A DNA stretch of 64,000 bases from Macrococcus sp. 19Msa1099 (GCA_019357535.2 CP079955.1:1364001-1428000), one strand, 5' to 3'. Numbered from the stretch's first letter, positions 42,544 through 52,083 are shown. A program made the numbers and translations. The notes: a model not told the origin generated them from the sequence alone.

Positions 42544-43467
42544 TTATTTTTCACGTCTATAGTTTTTACCTGATAACATATAAGCATCACTTAATGTCTC
42601 GATGCGCTCCATAATACGCATTGCTTTCGTCTGTTCAGCACCATGCTTTGTCATTGATAAATGATGAGATAATTCTTTGAAATCGAAATTTGAACTAAAG
42701 AATGTCGGCATATTGTTCATCATACGGTGGTTGAGAATAGGTCCAAGCACTTCATCACGTACCCATGGCGTCAAATCTTCTGCACCGATATCATCCAGCA
42801 TAAGTACAGGCGTATTTTTCACACGGTTAAGCCGTTCGTTATATGTACCATCACTGAAGCCATTTTTAAGTTCTCGAATAAACTCAGGAAAATACAGGAG
42901 CGTCGTATAAATATAGCGTTCCTTCAGTTCGTTGGCAATCGCACCCAGTATAAACGACTTACCTGTGCCGAAAGGACCGTGAATATACATCCCTTTCGTA
43001 TCATTACCTCTTGCGATATCACGACAAATGATGTTTGCTTGACGCACGATATCGATACGCGTTTTATCATCTAAATGTATCTGTGCAAGCTTTGCATTTA
43101 GTACGTCCTTCGGCATGTGGATTGCAGTAATAAACTGTTTCATCTTCTGAGCTTCATCATGAGCGAGTTTAGATGGACAAGGGAGGTGCTTAATCTTAAT
43201 TTTATTGTTTTCAACATACAGTTCAGGCGTATGTCCTGGTACAAAGTTCTTACACTTACTGTAAGATTCGCATGCATCGCACATCTTTGAAGAATCTTTA
43301 TATTCTTGTAGTACAGATAAATCATTATCGATCATCTTATCTGTTATGTGATTCTCTTTAATAAACTGCTTAATATCAGGTTCTTTAATCGTTTCTTCTT
43401 TTATTGCCTCAATACGTTTAAATATATCGCTGTTCGTATGCAGTATCGAACCCATATGTTTCATCAT
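42544..43467 (-). CDS. dnaI: Primosomal helicase loader DnaI
   Basis: AAA+ protein that loads the replicative helicase DnaC at oriC and restart sites. The 307-residue protein has a zinc-binding N-terminal domain (CDACESYSKCKNF near residues 69-81 and a later LPCPSK). The AAA+ module follows, with Walker A GPFGTGKSF near 170 and Walker B VLMLDDIGAEDL near 228, plus sensor-type FFSSNFDF near 268. ATG 43467 overlaps the dnaB stop by four bases; the second ATG one codon later is equally possible and is nearer the S. aureus N-terminus. It is transcribed with nrdR and dnaB. Confidence 0.94.
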   Translation of the reverse strand: MMKHMGSILHTNSDIFKRIEAIKEETIKEPDIKQFIKENHITDKMIDNDLSVLQEYKDSSKMCDACESYSKCKNFVPGHTPELYVENNKIKIKHLPCPSKLAHDEAQKMKQFITAIHMPKDVLNAKLAQIHLDDKTRIDIVRQANIICRDIARGNDTKGMYIHGPFGTGKSFILGAIANELKERYIYTTLLYFPEFIRELKNGFSDGTYNERLNRVKNTPVLMLDDIGAEDLTPWVRDEVLGPILNHRMMNNMPTFFSSNFDFKELSHHLSMTKHGAEQTKAMRIMERIETLSDAYMLSGKNYRREK

Positions 43468-44804
43468 TTATCCTCCTCCCATGATTGATTTAATTCTTCT
43501 AATAACTTCTGTCTTTCCTTTTCCAGGTCAATATTATCTGTATCCTCTTTAACTGCTGGCTGTTGTTCTTCAAGCAGCCATTTCGGTGTCAGTTCTCTTT
43601 GCACCGTATTATTCTTTTTATAGTGATTTGCTTTATTATACAATTTCTCCTGCTTCTTCTGTTCAAATGACTTCACATACTTGTAGGCTGCTTCACTGTT
43701 CGATAGCTTCTGTTTCTTCCAGTTTGAAGCAATCTCTTCGATATAACTCTGCGGCAGTTTCATATCATTTGTAAACATGACATACTGCAATAATATATTC
43801 ATTACACCAAATGGCAGTTGCTCGCGTTCTAATATTGATTCAATCATACGCTTTTGTTTAATTGTCGGTTCAGACTTACTAAATGAAGTAAGCATATCTA
43901 TCGGACTTGTCGTGTCCATCAATTCAAACCAGGTCAGTTTCGTTTCTGGCGCGTCATCTTTTACCTGCTGAGGTGTTAACTGCGGTAATTGGCCGTCATG
44001 TTCAATCTGATAGAAGTCCCGGGCATTCTTACGTAAATCTTCATGTGAAATTTGCTGGTCACTCGTCAGTGATTTCAAAATGATGCCGCGCATATCATGT
44101 GCTGCGATATCGTACAGTGTCGCTAGCTGAACAATTAAGTTACGCGTCGCTTTCGGCAGTTGACTTTTCGTGATTAAATTCTGTGCGAGCAGCATCTCCA
44201 GTAAATCAAAATCAAACGTATGCTGGTGAACGGGTATTCCGAGCGATTCATGCTGCTTTACCAGATATTCATTTCCTTCAAAAATAGCCTTTTCCGGAGA
44301 TTTCGGTGTACCAAATACATCCATGTACTTACTTGACACATCTTGATAACCGTCCAGATTTAACGTTTCATTACAGAACCTTGACTTTAGCTGCTGATAT
44401 CTCGGCTTACCTACTTGCTGGAACAAGAATACAGAGAGCATTGGATCATTAAAGAACTGAGATGGCATGACGGGTGCAATGAGTTTATAGACAAACTTCT
44501 GATTATCTTCAATACGCATATATGTTTTCAGTAGTCCAATTGCTTCTAAACGTTTACGTATTACTTCAAAGTGCGCTAAGTTCATCTTTAATTCACTTAA
44601 AATAACATAATGATTGATGACGTCGCTTGTCTGATCATAACCTGTGAGAAACTGACGCATAAACTGATAGACGCCAATACATTCAACTCCGATTAGGGGT
44701 GTATATAATGTAGTTAGTACATCTTCAGTAACTTGTGTTGCAACATAGTTGCTGATAACGATAAACTCATCGGTTCCATTCAATTCAGTAAAATAACGCT
44801 CCAT
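43464..44804 (-). CDS. dnaB: Replication initiation / membrane attachment protein DnaB
   Basis: Gram-positive primosome protein that works with DnaD and DnaI to load helicase; not the enterobacterial helicase of the same name. The 446-residue protein shows the DnaB/DnaD N-terminal winged helix (FIVISNYVATQVTEDVLTTL, YTPLIGVECIGVYQFM) and a C-terminal DnaD-like domain (WFELMDTTSPIDMLTSFSK; ILLQYVMFTND; YIEEIASNWKKQKL near 370-385). The tail is charged and glutamine-rich. It lies between nrdR and dnaI as in Bacillus and Staphylococcus. Confidence 0.94.
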   Translation of the reverse strand: MERYFTELNGTDEFIVISNYVATQVTEDVLTTLYTPLIGVECIGVYQFMRQFLTGYDQTSDVINHYVILSELKMNLAHFEVIRKRLEAIGLLKTYMRIEDNQKFVYKLIAPVMPSQFFNDPMLSVFLFQQVGKPRYQQLKSRFCNETLNLDGYQDVSSKYMDVFGTPKSPEKAIFEGNEYLVKQHESLGIPVHQHTFDFDLLEMLLAQNLITKSQLPKATRNLIVQLATLYDIAAHDMRGIILKSLTSDQQISHEDLRKNARDFYQIEHDGQLPQLTPQQVKDDAPETKLTWFELMDTTSPIDMLTSFSKSEPTIKQKRMIESILEREQLPFGVMNILLQYVMFTNDMKLPQSYIEEIASNWKKQKLSNSEAAYKYVKSFEQKKQEKLYNKANHYKKNNTVQRELTPKWLLEEQQPAVKEDTDNIDLEKERQKLLEELNQSWEEDK

Positions 44805-44812
44805 CTTTGCAC

Positions 44813-45277
44813 CTACTTTTTATTCTTTTCATTGAGTATATCACTCATCGTACGGAGCAACTGATCGACGTCTTTAAATTCTTTGTAGACAGAGGCAAAG
44901 CGTACGTAAGACACTTGATCCAGTTGCATCAGGTGCTCCATTACAATTTCACCGATATCGACAGATGAAATTTCAGACTGCCCTTTTTCTCTTAATGCAT
45001 TCTCCACTGCATCCGTAATCTGTTCGAGAGATTCGTACGGAACAGGACGCTTTTCACATGCACGCACAAGACCATGTACAATTTTATCACGATTAAAGGC
45101 TTGTCTTGTTCCATCTTTTTTCACGACAATCAAAGGCTGTAGTTCTATGCGTTCAAACGTTGTGAAACGTGTACCACACTGTTCACATTCACGACGTCTT
45201 CTGATCGCATTCATATCGTCTGCATGTCTTGAATCAACGACCTTCGATTGATTAAAGCTGCATTTTGGACATTTCAA
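44813..45277 (-). CDS. nrdR: Transcriptional repressor NrdR
   Basis: Represses ribonucleotide reductase genes in response to ATP/dATP. The 154-residue protein has an N-terminal zinc ribbon (MKCPKC near 1-6 and CEQCGTRF near 31) and an ATP-cone domain ([20 protein letters not shown] near 49-68). TTG 45277 is chosen because GAGGTGA lies five bases before it and homologues begin MKCPKC; the frame extends three codons further to a GTG within that ribosome-binding site. It heads the nrdR-dnaB-dnaI group. Confidence 0.95.
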   Translation of the reverse strand: MKCPKCSFNQSKVVDSRHADDMNAIRRRRECEQCGTRFTTFERIELQPLIVVKKDGTRQAFNRDKIVHGLVRACEKRPVPYESLEQITDAVENALREKGQSEISSVDIGEIVMEHLMQLDQVSYVRFASVYKEFKDVDQLLRTMSDILNEKNKK

Positions 45278-45400
45278 GACACTCACCTCATTTATATTTA
45301 TTTCTCAATTATACATTATCATGTTTATTTACTAAACATTTAAGTTTACACTTGCTACAATTGGATAATCTACCAATAAACCAAAGAAAGGAATGAACAA

Positions 45401-46117
45401 ATGAGACCTCATTATATTCATCTGTCAAAACGAGAAGAAGGAAACCCTGTAAATAAGCTGAGAGAAAGTTTCAACCACAGAAATGAAACGATTCTTTACC
45501 TTAAAGATCCGGTCGGCATTGTATTCATCGGAGATTCCATTACAGATTACTGGGACCTTGATAGCTATTTCGCGTTACATAATGGTAAACGTATTATTAA
45601 CCGCGGTATCGGTAATGATCGTTCTCAGTGGGTACGCGAACGTTTTGTTGCGGATGCCATTCAGCTGAAACCTAACTGGATTGTATTAGCCATCGGTATC
45701 AATAACACGAAAGAACTTGATGATGATCAAACTGAAGCCAACCAGATACACATCAAGACACGTATTTTAGAAGATATTGAAGCAATGGTTATTATGGCTA
45801 AAGCCAAGAATATTAATATTGCTGTAGCAACACTCACTTCAACGAATCGTCCACAGCTCGACGGATTTATTACGCGTTCTAAACTTGTTAAGGCAATCAA
45901 CCTGGAAATAGTTCGGCTGTGCATAAAACATGATGCACAATTTATTGATTACTACACAATGATGACTGAAACTAAAGAAGGTATCGACTACTTACGCAAT
46001 GAACTTACTGATGACGGTCTCCACCCTCACGTACTCGGTTATGATAGGATGGCGGACACGCTCGTAAAGACATTGCCATATCCAATACAATTGAAAACTA
46101 ATAAAAAGGAGAAATAG
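45401..46117 (+). CDS. SGNH/GDSL-family hydrolase
   Basis: A 238-residue soluble esterase of the SGNH fold. All four blocks are visible: block I GIVFIGDSITDYWDL (Ser near residue 48), block II RGIGNDRSQ (Gly), block III LAIGINNTKEL (Asn) and block V DDGLHPHVLGYDRMA (Asp and His). The substrate is unknown, but relatives deacetylate carbohydrates or act on lipids. No signal peptide, so it acts in the cytoplasm. It is on the plus strand, inserted with the SMR pair between nrdR and gapB. ATG 45401 has AAAGGAATGAAC upstream. Confidence 0.88.
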   Translation: MRPHYIHLSKREEGNPVNKLRESFNHRNETILYLKDPVGIVFIGDSITDYWDLDSYFALHNGKRIINRGIGNDRSQWVRERFVADAIQLKPNWIVLAIGINNTKELDDDQTEANQIHIKTRILEDIEAMVIMAKAKNINIAVATLTSTNRPQLDGFITRSKLVKAINLEIVRLCIKHDAQFIDYYTMMTETKEGIDYLRNELTDDGLHPHVLGYDRMADTLVKTLPYPIQLKTNKKEK

Positions 46118-46138
46118 GTATCATACCTGTTTCTCCTT
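46106..46138. terminator. Convergent terminator, SGNH hydrolase / SMR pair
   Basis: AAGGAGAAATAGGTA pairs with TACCTGTTTCTCCTT around TCA with one mismatch. It spans both stop codons, on the plus strand for the hydrolase and on the minus strand for the SMR genes. Confidence 0.85.
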
Positions 46139-46454
46139 AATTTAATAATTTAAGTCCAATGGTACACCCTAGTATAATCGCGATACATAATATTCTAAGC
46201 GGATGTCTTGATTCATTGTAAAAGATAATGCCGAGCAATGTCCCGCCAACAGCACCGATACCAGTCCATATCGCGTATGCTGTACTCATCGTAATCCCTG
46301 CTAAAGATAAGGACAGGAAGTAAAGACTAATTCCAAACGTAATAACCAGCAATAAAATATAGAGACGCTTACCAGACTTACTGTACATATTCATCCATAA
46401 TACGCCGAGCATCTCACACAATCCTGCAATGATAAGAAATATCCAGTACATCAT
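46137..46454 (-). CDS. SMR-family small multidrug/guanidinium exporter, subunit 2
   Basis: A 105-residue protein with four transmembrane helices. The conserved membrane glutamate lies in AGLCEMLGVLWMN near residue 13. It overlaps its partner by four bases (ATGA), the arrangement of YkkCD-type paired SMR transporters, in which two different subunits make an asymmetric dimer. Substrate could be quaternary ammonium compounds or guanidinium; no guanidine riboswitch was seen upstream. It ends at a convergent terminator. Confidence 0.88.
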   Translation of the reverse strand: MMYWIFLIIAGLCEMLGVLWMNMYSKSGKRLYILLLVITFGISLYFLSLSLAGITMSTAYAIWTGIGAVGGTLLGIIFYNESRHPLRILCIAIILGCTIGLKLLN

Positions 46455-46771
46455 ACGCTCTCCTCCTCAGTAGCAACCTTTAAGCCGATAACACCTATGA
46501 TAAGCATTGTAATCAGCACTACTTTCGGCCAGCCAAATGGCACTTCATACACCGCTACATCAACAATCGTGACAAGCGTCGCACCAAGTCCGACGAATAT
46601 CGCATAAGCTGTGCCCACAGGTAAATATTTAGTTGCATTTAGCAATAAATAAAAACTGCATGTCACACTCACTAGAGTGAGTATCCATTCGACCGCACTG
46701 TCTGCGTGTGCAAGTCCTATAACCCATCCTGTCTCAAACAGTGCTGCAATTATTAATTTTATCCAGTTCAT
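46451..46771 (-). CDS. SMR-family small multidrug/guanidinium exporter, subunit 1
   Basis: A 106-residue four-helix membrane protein; the essential glutamate is in AALFETGWVIGLA near residue 13, and helix 3 contains PVGTAYAIFVGLGA, a strong SMR signature. It is preceded by AAGGAGG. Only about 40 bp separate it from the gapB terminator hairpin, so its promoter would have to lie within or just below that hairpin, or it relies on readthrough from gapB. The partner gene overlaps by four bases. Confidence 0.9.
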   Translation of the reverse strand: MNWIKLIIAALFETGWVIGLAHADSAVEWILTLVSVTCSFYLLLNATKYLPVGTAYAIFVGLGATLVTIVDVAVYEVPFGWPKVVLITMLIIGVIGLKVATEEESV

Positions 46772-46811
46772 AAATACCTCCTTGATTCAACACCTACCTA
46801 ACATAACATAA

Positions 46812-46840
46812 AACGCCGCCCAATTAAATTGGACGGCGTT
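46812..46840 (-). terminator. Terminator of gapB
   Basis: AACGCCGCCCAATT pairs with AATTGGACGGCGTT (one G-U) with a 1- to 3-base loop, followed by TTTTATG on the minus strand. It sits 12 bp beyond the gapB stop. Confidence 0.87.
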
Positions 46841-46851
46841 ATTCAAGGAAA

Positions 46852-47862
46852 CTATTTATTTAACTGTTCACCCATTAATCCTGCAAGTTCTACAACGCGA
46901 GTAGAGTAACCCCATTCGTTGTCATACCATGATAATACTTTAACCTTTGAACCTTCCATAACGATCGTTGAGAGCCCATCTACGATAGAGCTATGTGGAT
47001 TCGTATTGAAATCCACTGATACTAACGGCTCGTATGTTACATCTAAGATGCCTTTAAGTTCATTATCAGCTGCATCTTTAAATGCTTTATTTAATTCTTC
47101 GACTGTGACTTCTTTTTCTAAATCTACAACTAAGTCGACTAACGAAACATTCGTTGTTGGTACACGTAACGCCATTCCATGAAGTTTACCTTGTAGTTCC
47201 GGTAATACTAGAGACAATGCTTTTGCAGCCCCTGTAGAAGTTGGAATAATACTTTGGGCACATGCACGGGCACGACGTAAATCTTTATGTGGGTTATCTA
47301 AATTCTTCTGGTCATTCGTATATGCATGAACTGTCGTCATTAAACCATTCTTAATACCGAATTTATCATTCAATACTTTAGCAACTGGTGCTAGACAGTT
47401 TGTTGTACATGAAGCGTTCGAAATAACATCATATTTCTCAACATCTAACTGTGCACAGTTCACTCCACGCACGATGGTCTGAACATTACCTTTACCCGGA
47501 GCAGTAAGTAGTACTTTCTTAGCGCCAGCTTTAATATGTGCAGCAGCTTTCTCTGCATCGTTAAACTTACCAGTCGCTTCGATAACGATATCAATATTCA
47601 TATCTTTCCATGGTAATAATTCCGGATTACGTTCAGATACGAGTTCAATCTTCTTACCATCCACAAGTAAACCATTTTCAGTTGGTTCAATATCAAGTTC
47701 AAACTTACCATGAGTAGTATCATATTTCGTTAAATGAGCTAATGTTTCAGGCGGGTAGCTCGCATTGATTGCTACTACCTCTAAATTATCATCTAATAAT
47801 GCTGCACGAAATACCATTCTGCCAATTCTTCCTAGCCCATTAATCGCTACTCTTGTTTTCAT
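46852..47862 (-). CDS. gapB: Glyceraldehyde-3-phosphate dehydrogenase, GapB type
   Basis: The NADP-preferring GAPDH used for gluconeogenesis in Bacillus and Staphylococcus. The 336-residue protein has the Rossmann start RVAINGLGRIGRMVFR and the catalytic cysteine in SNASCTTNCLAPVAK near residue 151. The phosphate-site SSTGAAKAL-like stretch (TSTGAAKALS) lies near 206. Location next to coaE-mutM-polA, and a candidate CcpN operator upstream, favour GapB over the glycolytic GapA; the cofactor cannot be read with certainty. ATG 47862 has AAGGGGAG nine bases upstream. Confidence 0.92.
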   Translation of the reverse strand: MKTRVAINGLGRIGRMVFRAALLDDNLEVVAINASYPPETLAHLTKYDTTHGKFELDIEPTENGLLVDGKKIELVSERNPELLPWKDMNIDIVIEATGKFNDAEKAAAHIKAGAKKVLLTAPGKGNVQTIVRGVNCAQLDVEKYDVISNASCTTNCLAPVAKVLNDKFGIKNGLMTTVHAYTNDQKNLDNPHKDLRRARACAQSIIPTSTGAAKALSLVLPELQGKLHGMALRVPTTNVSLVDLVVDLEKEVTVEELNKAFKDAADNELKGILDVTYEPLVSVDFNTNPHSSIVDGLSTIVMEGSKVKVLSWYDNEWGYSTRVVELAGLMGEQLNK

Positions 47863-47881
47863 TAAATAATCTCCCCTTCAA

Positions 47882-47916
47882 AGTGTTATACTAATACTTA
47901 GAAATAGTATAACACA
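47882..47916. promoter_or_regulatory. Candidate CcpN operator upstream of gapB
   Basis: Perfect 10-bp inverted arms GTGTTATACT and AGTATAACAC enclose 13 bases. The minus-strand half TGTGTTATACT fits the CcpN consensus TRTGHYATAYW at every position and the plus-strand half AGTGTTATACT at all but the first. It lies 20-54 bp before gapB, where a promoter is expected. CcpN represses gapB during glycolytic growth in Bacillus. Confidence 0.68.
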
Positions 47917-47981
47917 ATGAAAGCGCTTGTGAAGAGCATTTTCTGCAAATTAAAAAATTTGAATTTTTCGAAAATTTATAT

Positions 47982-48566
47982 CTATTTATAGTGTTTGATT
48001 AACGTATCTAACTGTTGATATAGTGCCTCTAAATCACGACAATTATCAATGACGATATCCGCTTTATTTCGCTTTTCATCCATCGACATCTGACTACTGA
48101 TACGTGCATCTGCTTCTGACTCTGAAAGTTCATTTCGTTTCATCAGACGCATTTTTTGTATATCGTATGACACATATACAACCCATACTTCATCGATAGT
48201 ATGTTCGAGCTTATTTTCATATAAAAGTGGTATATCCATAACTACCACCTTGCCTTCGGAAAGTGCGGCAGCTTTCTCTTCATCCATCAGACGTCGTACG
48301 ATTGGGTGAACAATTTGATTTAAATTATCACGCTGTGCCTTATCGTTAAAGATGATCGTACCTAGTGCTTTACGATTTAATGTCCCATCTTCATTCAGCA
48401 CTCCTGGAAATGTTTCAGCAACTCTTCTTAATCCTTCGGTTCCTTTTTCTACAGCCTGCCTTGCCGCAATATCTGCATCAATTACAGCGAATCCATTCTC
48501 TTTCAGATAATTTGCTACTGTTGACTTACCACTGGCAATACCACCTGTTAAACCTATAACTGTCAT
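47982..48566 (-). CDS. coaE: Dephospho-CoA kinase
   Basis: Last step of coenzyme A synthesis, phosphorylating the 3'-OH of dephospho-CoA. The 194-residue protein begins MTVIGLTGGIASGKSTV, with the P-loop at residues 7-15. DADIAARQAV near 31, VHPIVRRLM near 86 and VVMDIPLLYENKLE near 105 are the acceptor and lid motifs. ATG 48566 has AGGAGGAGC upstream, located within the last bases before mutM's stop. The frame runs 10 codons further into mutM without support. Confidence 0.96.
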   Translation of the reverse strand: MTVIGLTGGIASGKSTVANYLKENGFAVIDADIAARQAVEKGTEGLRRVAETFPGVLNEDGTLNRKALGTIIFNDKAQRDNLNQIVHPIVRRLMDEEKAAALSEGKVVVMDIPLLYENKLEHTIDEVWVVYVSYDIQKMRLMKRNELSESEADARISSQMSMDEKRNKADIVIDNCRDLEALYQQLDTLIKHYK

Positions 48567-48574
48567 AGCTCCTC

Positions 48575-49447
48575 CTATTTCTGGCAATGTGTACAATAAT
48601 GTGTATTACGTGTAGCTATCACTTTCGTCTTAATTTCATTACCGCATGTTCCACAAATTTTTTTACCATAAACTTTAAACCTATTTTGCATCATTCCACT
48701 TTCACCTTGTGCATTTCGGTAATCTGAGATGGTCGAGCCCCCATATAGAATGCCTTCATTCAGCACATCGACAATATGTTCATACAGTAATGTACGTCTT
48801 TTTTCGCTTAATGATTTCACTTTTATATTCGGATTAATCCGTGCATTACGCAGTGCTTCACATGCATAGATATTTCCACATCCACTGACAACCGAATGCA
48901 GCATGATGACTTGCTTAATCGGTTTATCCTGATATTTCTGCAAGTGCAGTGCACTGATATAATGTGCTCGACCTTCTTCATTAAATGGTTCTGGTGCAAT
49001 CGCTGCATCGAAGTGTGCAAACTGTGATTCATCTAACATTCTCAGTTCACCAAACCTTCTAATATCTGAATATACCAGCTTCATCGAACTGCTCAATGTA
49101 AAAGTGACATGCCAATGTTTTTTGTAGTTCGGTACCGTAATGTCATCGATAGACGGTACGACAAAGTATGCGCCGGTCATTCCAAGATGACCGACCATAT
49201 AACGGTTCCCATCCTTTCCTTTTAACTTGAAGATAATATATTTACTGCGACGCATCACACTTTCGATATGAGTGTCAATACATCGTTCCTTAAATGCATC
49301 TAGGGAAAGCCCTTTAATAATCGTCTCTTTACCCTGTGTCTTTCCATTTAATACAGCATCTGAAAAGTGGACATCAATAATTTGTTCTCCTGTGATATGT
49401 GGTTCAATACCACGCTTCACATGTTCAACTTCTGGTAATTCCGGCAT
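48575..49447 (-). CDS. mutM: Formamidopyrimidine-DNA glycosylase (Fpg)
   Basis: Removes 8-oxoguanine and formamidopyrimidines and cleaves the abasic site. The 290-residue protein starts MPELPEVEHVKRG, with P2 and E3 as the catalytic N-terminus. The lysine of SVMRRSKYIIF lies near residue 64. The H2TH region includes SGCGNIYACEALRNARINP, and the zinc finger CGTCGNEIKT ... CTHCQK closes the protein. It lies between polA and coaE. Normal length, all motifs intact. Confidence 0.97.
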   Translation of the reverse strand: MPELPEVEHVKRGIEPHITGEQIIDVHFSDAVLNGKTQGKETIIKGLSLDAFKERCIDTHIESVMRRSKYIIFKLKGKDGNRYMVGHLGMTGAYFVVPSIDDITVPNYKKHWHVTFTLSSSMKLVYSDIRRFGELRMLDESQFAHFDAAIAPEPFNEEGRAHYISALHLQKYQDKPIKQVIMLHSVVSGCGNIYACEALRNARINPNIKVKSLSEKRRTLLYEHIVDVLNEGILYGGSTISDYRNAQGESGMMQNRFKVYGKKICGTCGNEIKTKVIATRNTHYCTHCQK

Positions 49448-49455
49448 AACTCCTC

Positions 49456-52083
49456 CTACTTTGCTTCGTACCAGCTTTCACCTGAATCATATTCAACTTC
49501 AAGCGGTACTTTTAATTCCAATGCATTTTCCATTACATGTTTTACAAATAAGCTGAAAGCATCAAGCTCATCTTTTGGCACTTCAAAAATAAGCTCATCG
49601 TGTACTTGTAGTAACAATTTAGCTTTAAAGTCAGTTTCTTTCACTTGTTCGTTATAATGTACCATTGCGAGTTTAATGATATCTGCTGCACTTCCTTGAA
49701 TCGGTGTATTCATCGCAGTACGTTCAGCAAATCCTCTTAAATTAAAGTTTCTGCTCGTAATATCTGGGATATAGCGACGTCGATTAAGCAATGTCGTAAC
49801 GTAACCCTGCTGCTTAGCTTCCTGAATAATATCATGCATATACGCTTTAACTTCCGGAAAACTTTCAAGATAGTTATCAATAAATGCTTGTGCGTCTTTT
49901 CGAGTAATACCTAAACTTTGACTTAGTCCATAATCACTGATTCCATACACAATCCCGAAGTTTACAGCTTTTGCCTGACGCCTCATATCGCTTGTTACTT
50001 CTTCTTTTTCAACATTAAAGACTTTCATCGCAGTCTTCGTATGAATATCAATGCCTTGATTGAAAGCTTCAAGCATACCTTTATCTCCAGTAATATGTGC
50101 GAGTACTCGAAGTTCAATCTGAGAATAGTCTGCAGCAAATATTACAGAGTTCGGTTCACTTGGTACGAATGCTTTTCTTATTTTTCTACCTTCATCTAGT
50201 CTTACAGGAATGTTCTGCAAGTTAGGGTCAATAGATGACAGACGTCCAGTTTGAGCAATAACCTGGTTGAAGCGTGTATGGATCTTATCGTCGTCTCCAA
50301 TCAACTTCTGCAATCCTTCTACATAAGTTGACTGCAGTTTAGATAGCGTTCTATAGAGTAATATATCTTCAATGATCGGATGTTTTCCTGCTAATGACTC
50401 AAGAACATCCACAGCTGTAGAATATCCTGTCTTCGTCTTTTTCTTCTTCGGTGAATCTAGCTTTAAATCTTCAAATAATACGACACCAAGCTGCTTTGGA
50501 GAATTGATATTAAATGTGCTGCCTGCATGTTCATGAATACGCGTGATCAGTTCATCTAAGCGGCTTTGAATTTCCTGCTGCATCTCCTGAAGTGTCTGCT
50601 TATTTACTTTAATTCCCTGCATCTCCATATCTGCGAGAACAAGTGAAAGTGGCAGTTCGAGCGTTGTTAACAGTTCAAGCTGCTTAAGTTCATTTAATTT
50701 TCTAATCTGAAGCGCTGATACCTCATGGATTGCATTTACTTCAGATGCAATATGTTTAAATAAATCCATGCGTTCAGGTATGTGCATCTTAGCACCTTTT
50801 CCGAAGATCATTTCATCTGATTCCACATAATTAATACCTTGCATTTGCGCACTTTGAGCAACATCTATTATTTTCAAAGCTGGATCGAGTAAATAAGATG
50901 CGAGCATCACACAGTGCTCAATCCCTTTAATCTCTATATCCAGTCTATTGAATAAAACTTTTGTTTCCTTTGCATCATAGACATATTTTTTTGTAGCTTC
51001 ATTTTGCAGTGCATTGATGAATGTTTCATTTTGGGTGATTTCATCAGGGTGAATAACAAATGTATGTCCTTCTACCAATATCCCTACCCCAATAATTTCA
51101 TTCTTTAAATAATTATCCTGAAAACATCGAATACGAATATCCATAGATTCAACATTCGAGAAATCAAATGTACTAAACTGATTGCTTATTTCAATTGTTT
51201 TCTCTTCAGTAATTTGAGTTTCAGCGTCAATATTATCTAACTTTTGCTTAAAGTCTAGCTCCTGAAATAGTGCGATCTTCTTACTGTCATCTTTTTCAGG
51301 GAGCAGTGTATCATTTAAATTTACTGCAATCGGTGCATCAGTATTAATCGTCGCCAGCTGCTTACTCATTAATGCGTCATCTTTATGATTTGTTAAGTTC
51401 TCATTTAATTTCTTACCTTTAATATGTTCCAGATTATCAAGCACCGCTTCAACCGTACCATATTCATGTAGTAATTTAAGTGCAGTCTTTTCTCCTACGC
51501 CAGGGACACCGGGAATGTTATCTGACTTATCCCCCATCAACCCTTTTAAATCGATTATTTTCTCTGGTTCAAATCCATATAGCTCCTGAATAAACTGCGG
51601 TGTATATTTATCAATATCTGTAACTCCTTTTTTTGTATAGTAGACTGTCACATAATCACTTGCAAGCTGCGTTAGATCTCGGTCCCCAGTAACGATGACT
51701 GTCTCTAACTTATTTTCTGTTGCTTGTTTTGCAAGCGTTCCGATAATATCGTCTGCTTCATACATATCCTGCTCATAATGCTTGATTTGATAAGCCTCTG
51801 CGAGTTTACGAATATAAGGAAACTGTTCACTTAATTCTGAAGGTGTCTTTTGACGTCCTCCTTTATAGTCTTTATACATCTCATGGCGAAACGTTGTCTT
51901 ACCCGCATCAAATGCGATTAAAAAATGTGTAGGTTGTTCTTCCTTAATCAACTTATCTAAAATAAGCGTGAAACCATATATTGCATTCGTATGTAAATTG
52001 GATTGATTTTTTAATAGAGGTAAGGCATAGAATGCACGAAAAGCAATGCTGTTACCATCAATCAATATTAGTTTATCAGCCAT
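49456..52083 (-). CDS. polA: DNA polymerase I
   Basis: Okazaki fragment maturation and repair synthesis. The 875-residue protein starts MADKLILIDGN after CAGGAGGA. The 5'-3' exonuclease domain spans about 1-290 (VTGDRDLTQLAS near 137 and PGVPGVGEKTA near 190). The middle region of about 300-470 should be the vestigial 3'-5' exonuclease; I could not find its acidic catalytic set, as in other Bacillales. The polymerase motifs are FAADYSQIELRVLAH (motif A near 650), RRQAKAVNFGIVYG (motif B) and LLQVHDELIFEVP (motif C near 830). An in-frame ATG lies nine codons earlier. Confidence 0.97.
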   Translation of the reverse strand: MADKLILIDGNSIAFRAFYALPLLKNQSNLHTNAIYGFTLILDKLIKEEQPTHFLIAFDAGKTTFRHEMYKDYKGGRQKTPSELSEQFPYIRKLAEAYQIKHYEQDMYEADDIIGTLAKQATENKLETVIVTGDRDLTQLASDYVTVYYTKKGVTDIDKYTPQFIQELYGFEPEKIIDLKGLMGDKSDNIPGVPGVGEKTALKLLHEYGTVEAVLDNLEHIKGKKLNENLTNHKDDALMSKQLATINTDAPIAVNLNDTLLPEKDDSKKIALFQELDFKQKLDNIDAETQITEEKTIEISNQFSTFDFSNVESMDIRIRCFQDNYLKNEIIGVGILVEGHTFVIHPDEITQNETFINALQNEATKKYVYDAKETKVLFNRLDIEIKGIEHCVMLASYLLDPALKIIDVAQSAQMQGINYVESDEMIFGKGAKMHIPERMDLFKHIASEVNAIHEVSALQIRKLNELKQLELLTTLELPLSLVLADMEMQGIKVNKQTLQEMQQEIQSRLDELITRIHEHAGSTFNINSPKQLGVVLFEDLKLDSPKKKKTKTGYSTAVDVLESLAGKHPIIEDILLYRTLSKLQSTYVEGLQKLIGDDDKIHTRFNQVIAQTGRLSSIDPNLQNIPVRLDEGRKIRKAFVPSEPNSVIFAADYSQIELRVLAHITGDKGMLEAFNQGIDIHTKTAMKVFNVEKEEVTSDMRRQAKAVNFGIVYGISDYGLSQSLGITRKDAQAFIDNYLESFPEVKAYMHDIIQEAKQQGYVTTLLNRRRYIPDITSRNFNLRGFAERTAMNTPIQGSAADIIKLAMVHYNEQVKETDFKAKLLLQVHDELIFEVPKDELDAFSLFVKHVMENALELKVPLEVEYDSGESWYEAK

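Noticed and set aside
46772-46851. Guanidine (ykkC) riboswitch before the SMR pair
   Set aside because: The gap is only 80 bp and is filled by the gapB terminator; no ykkC landmarks are present.
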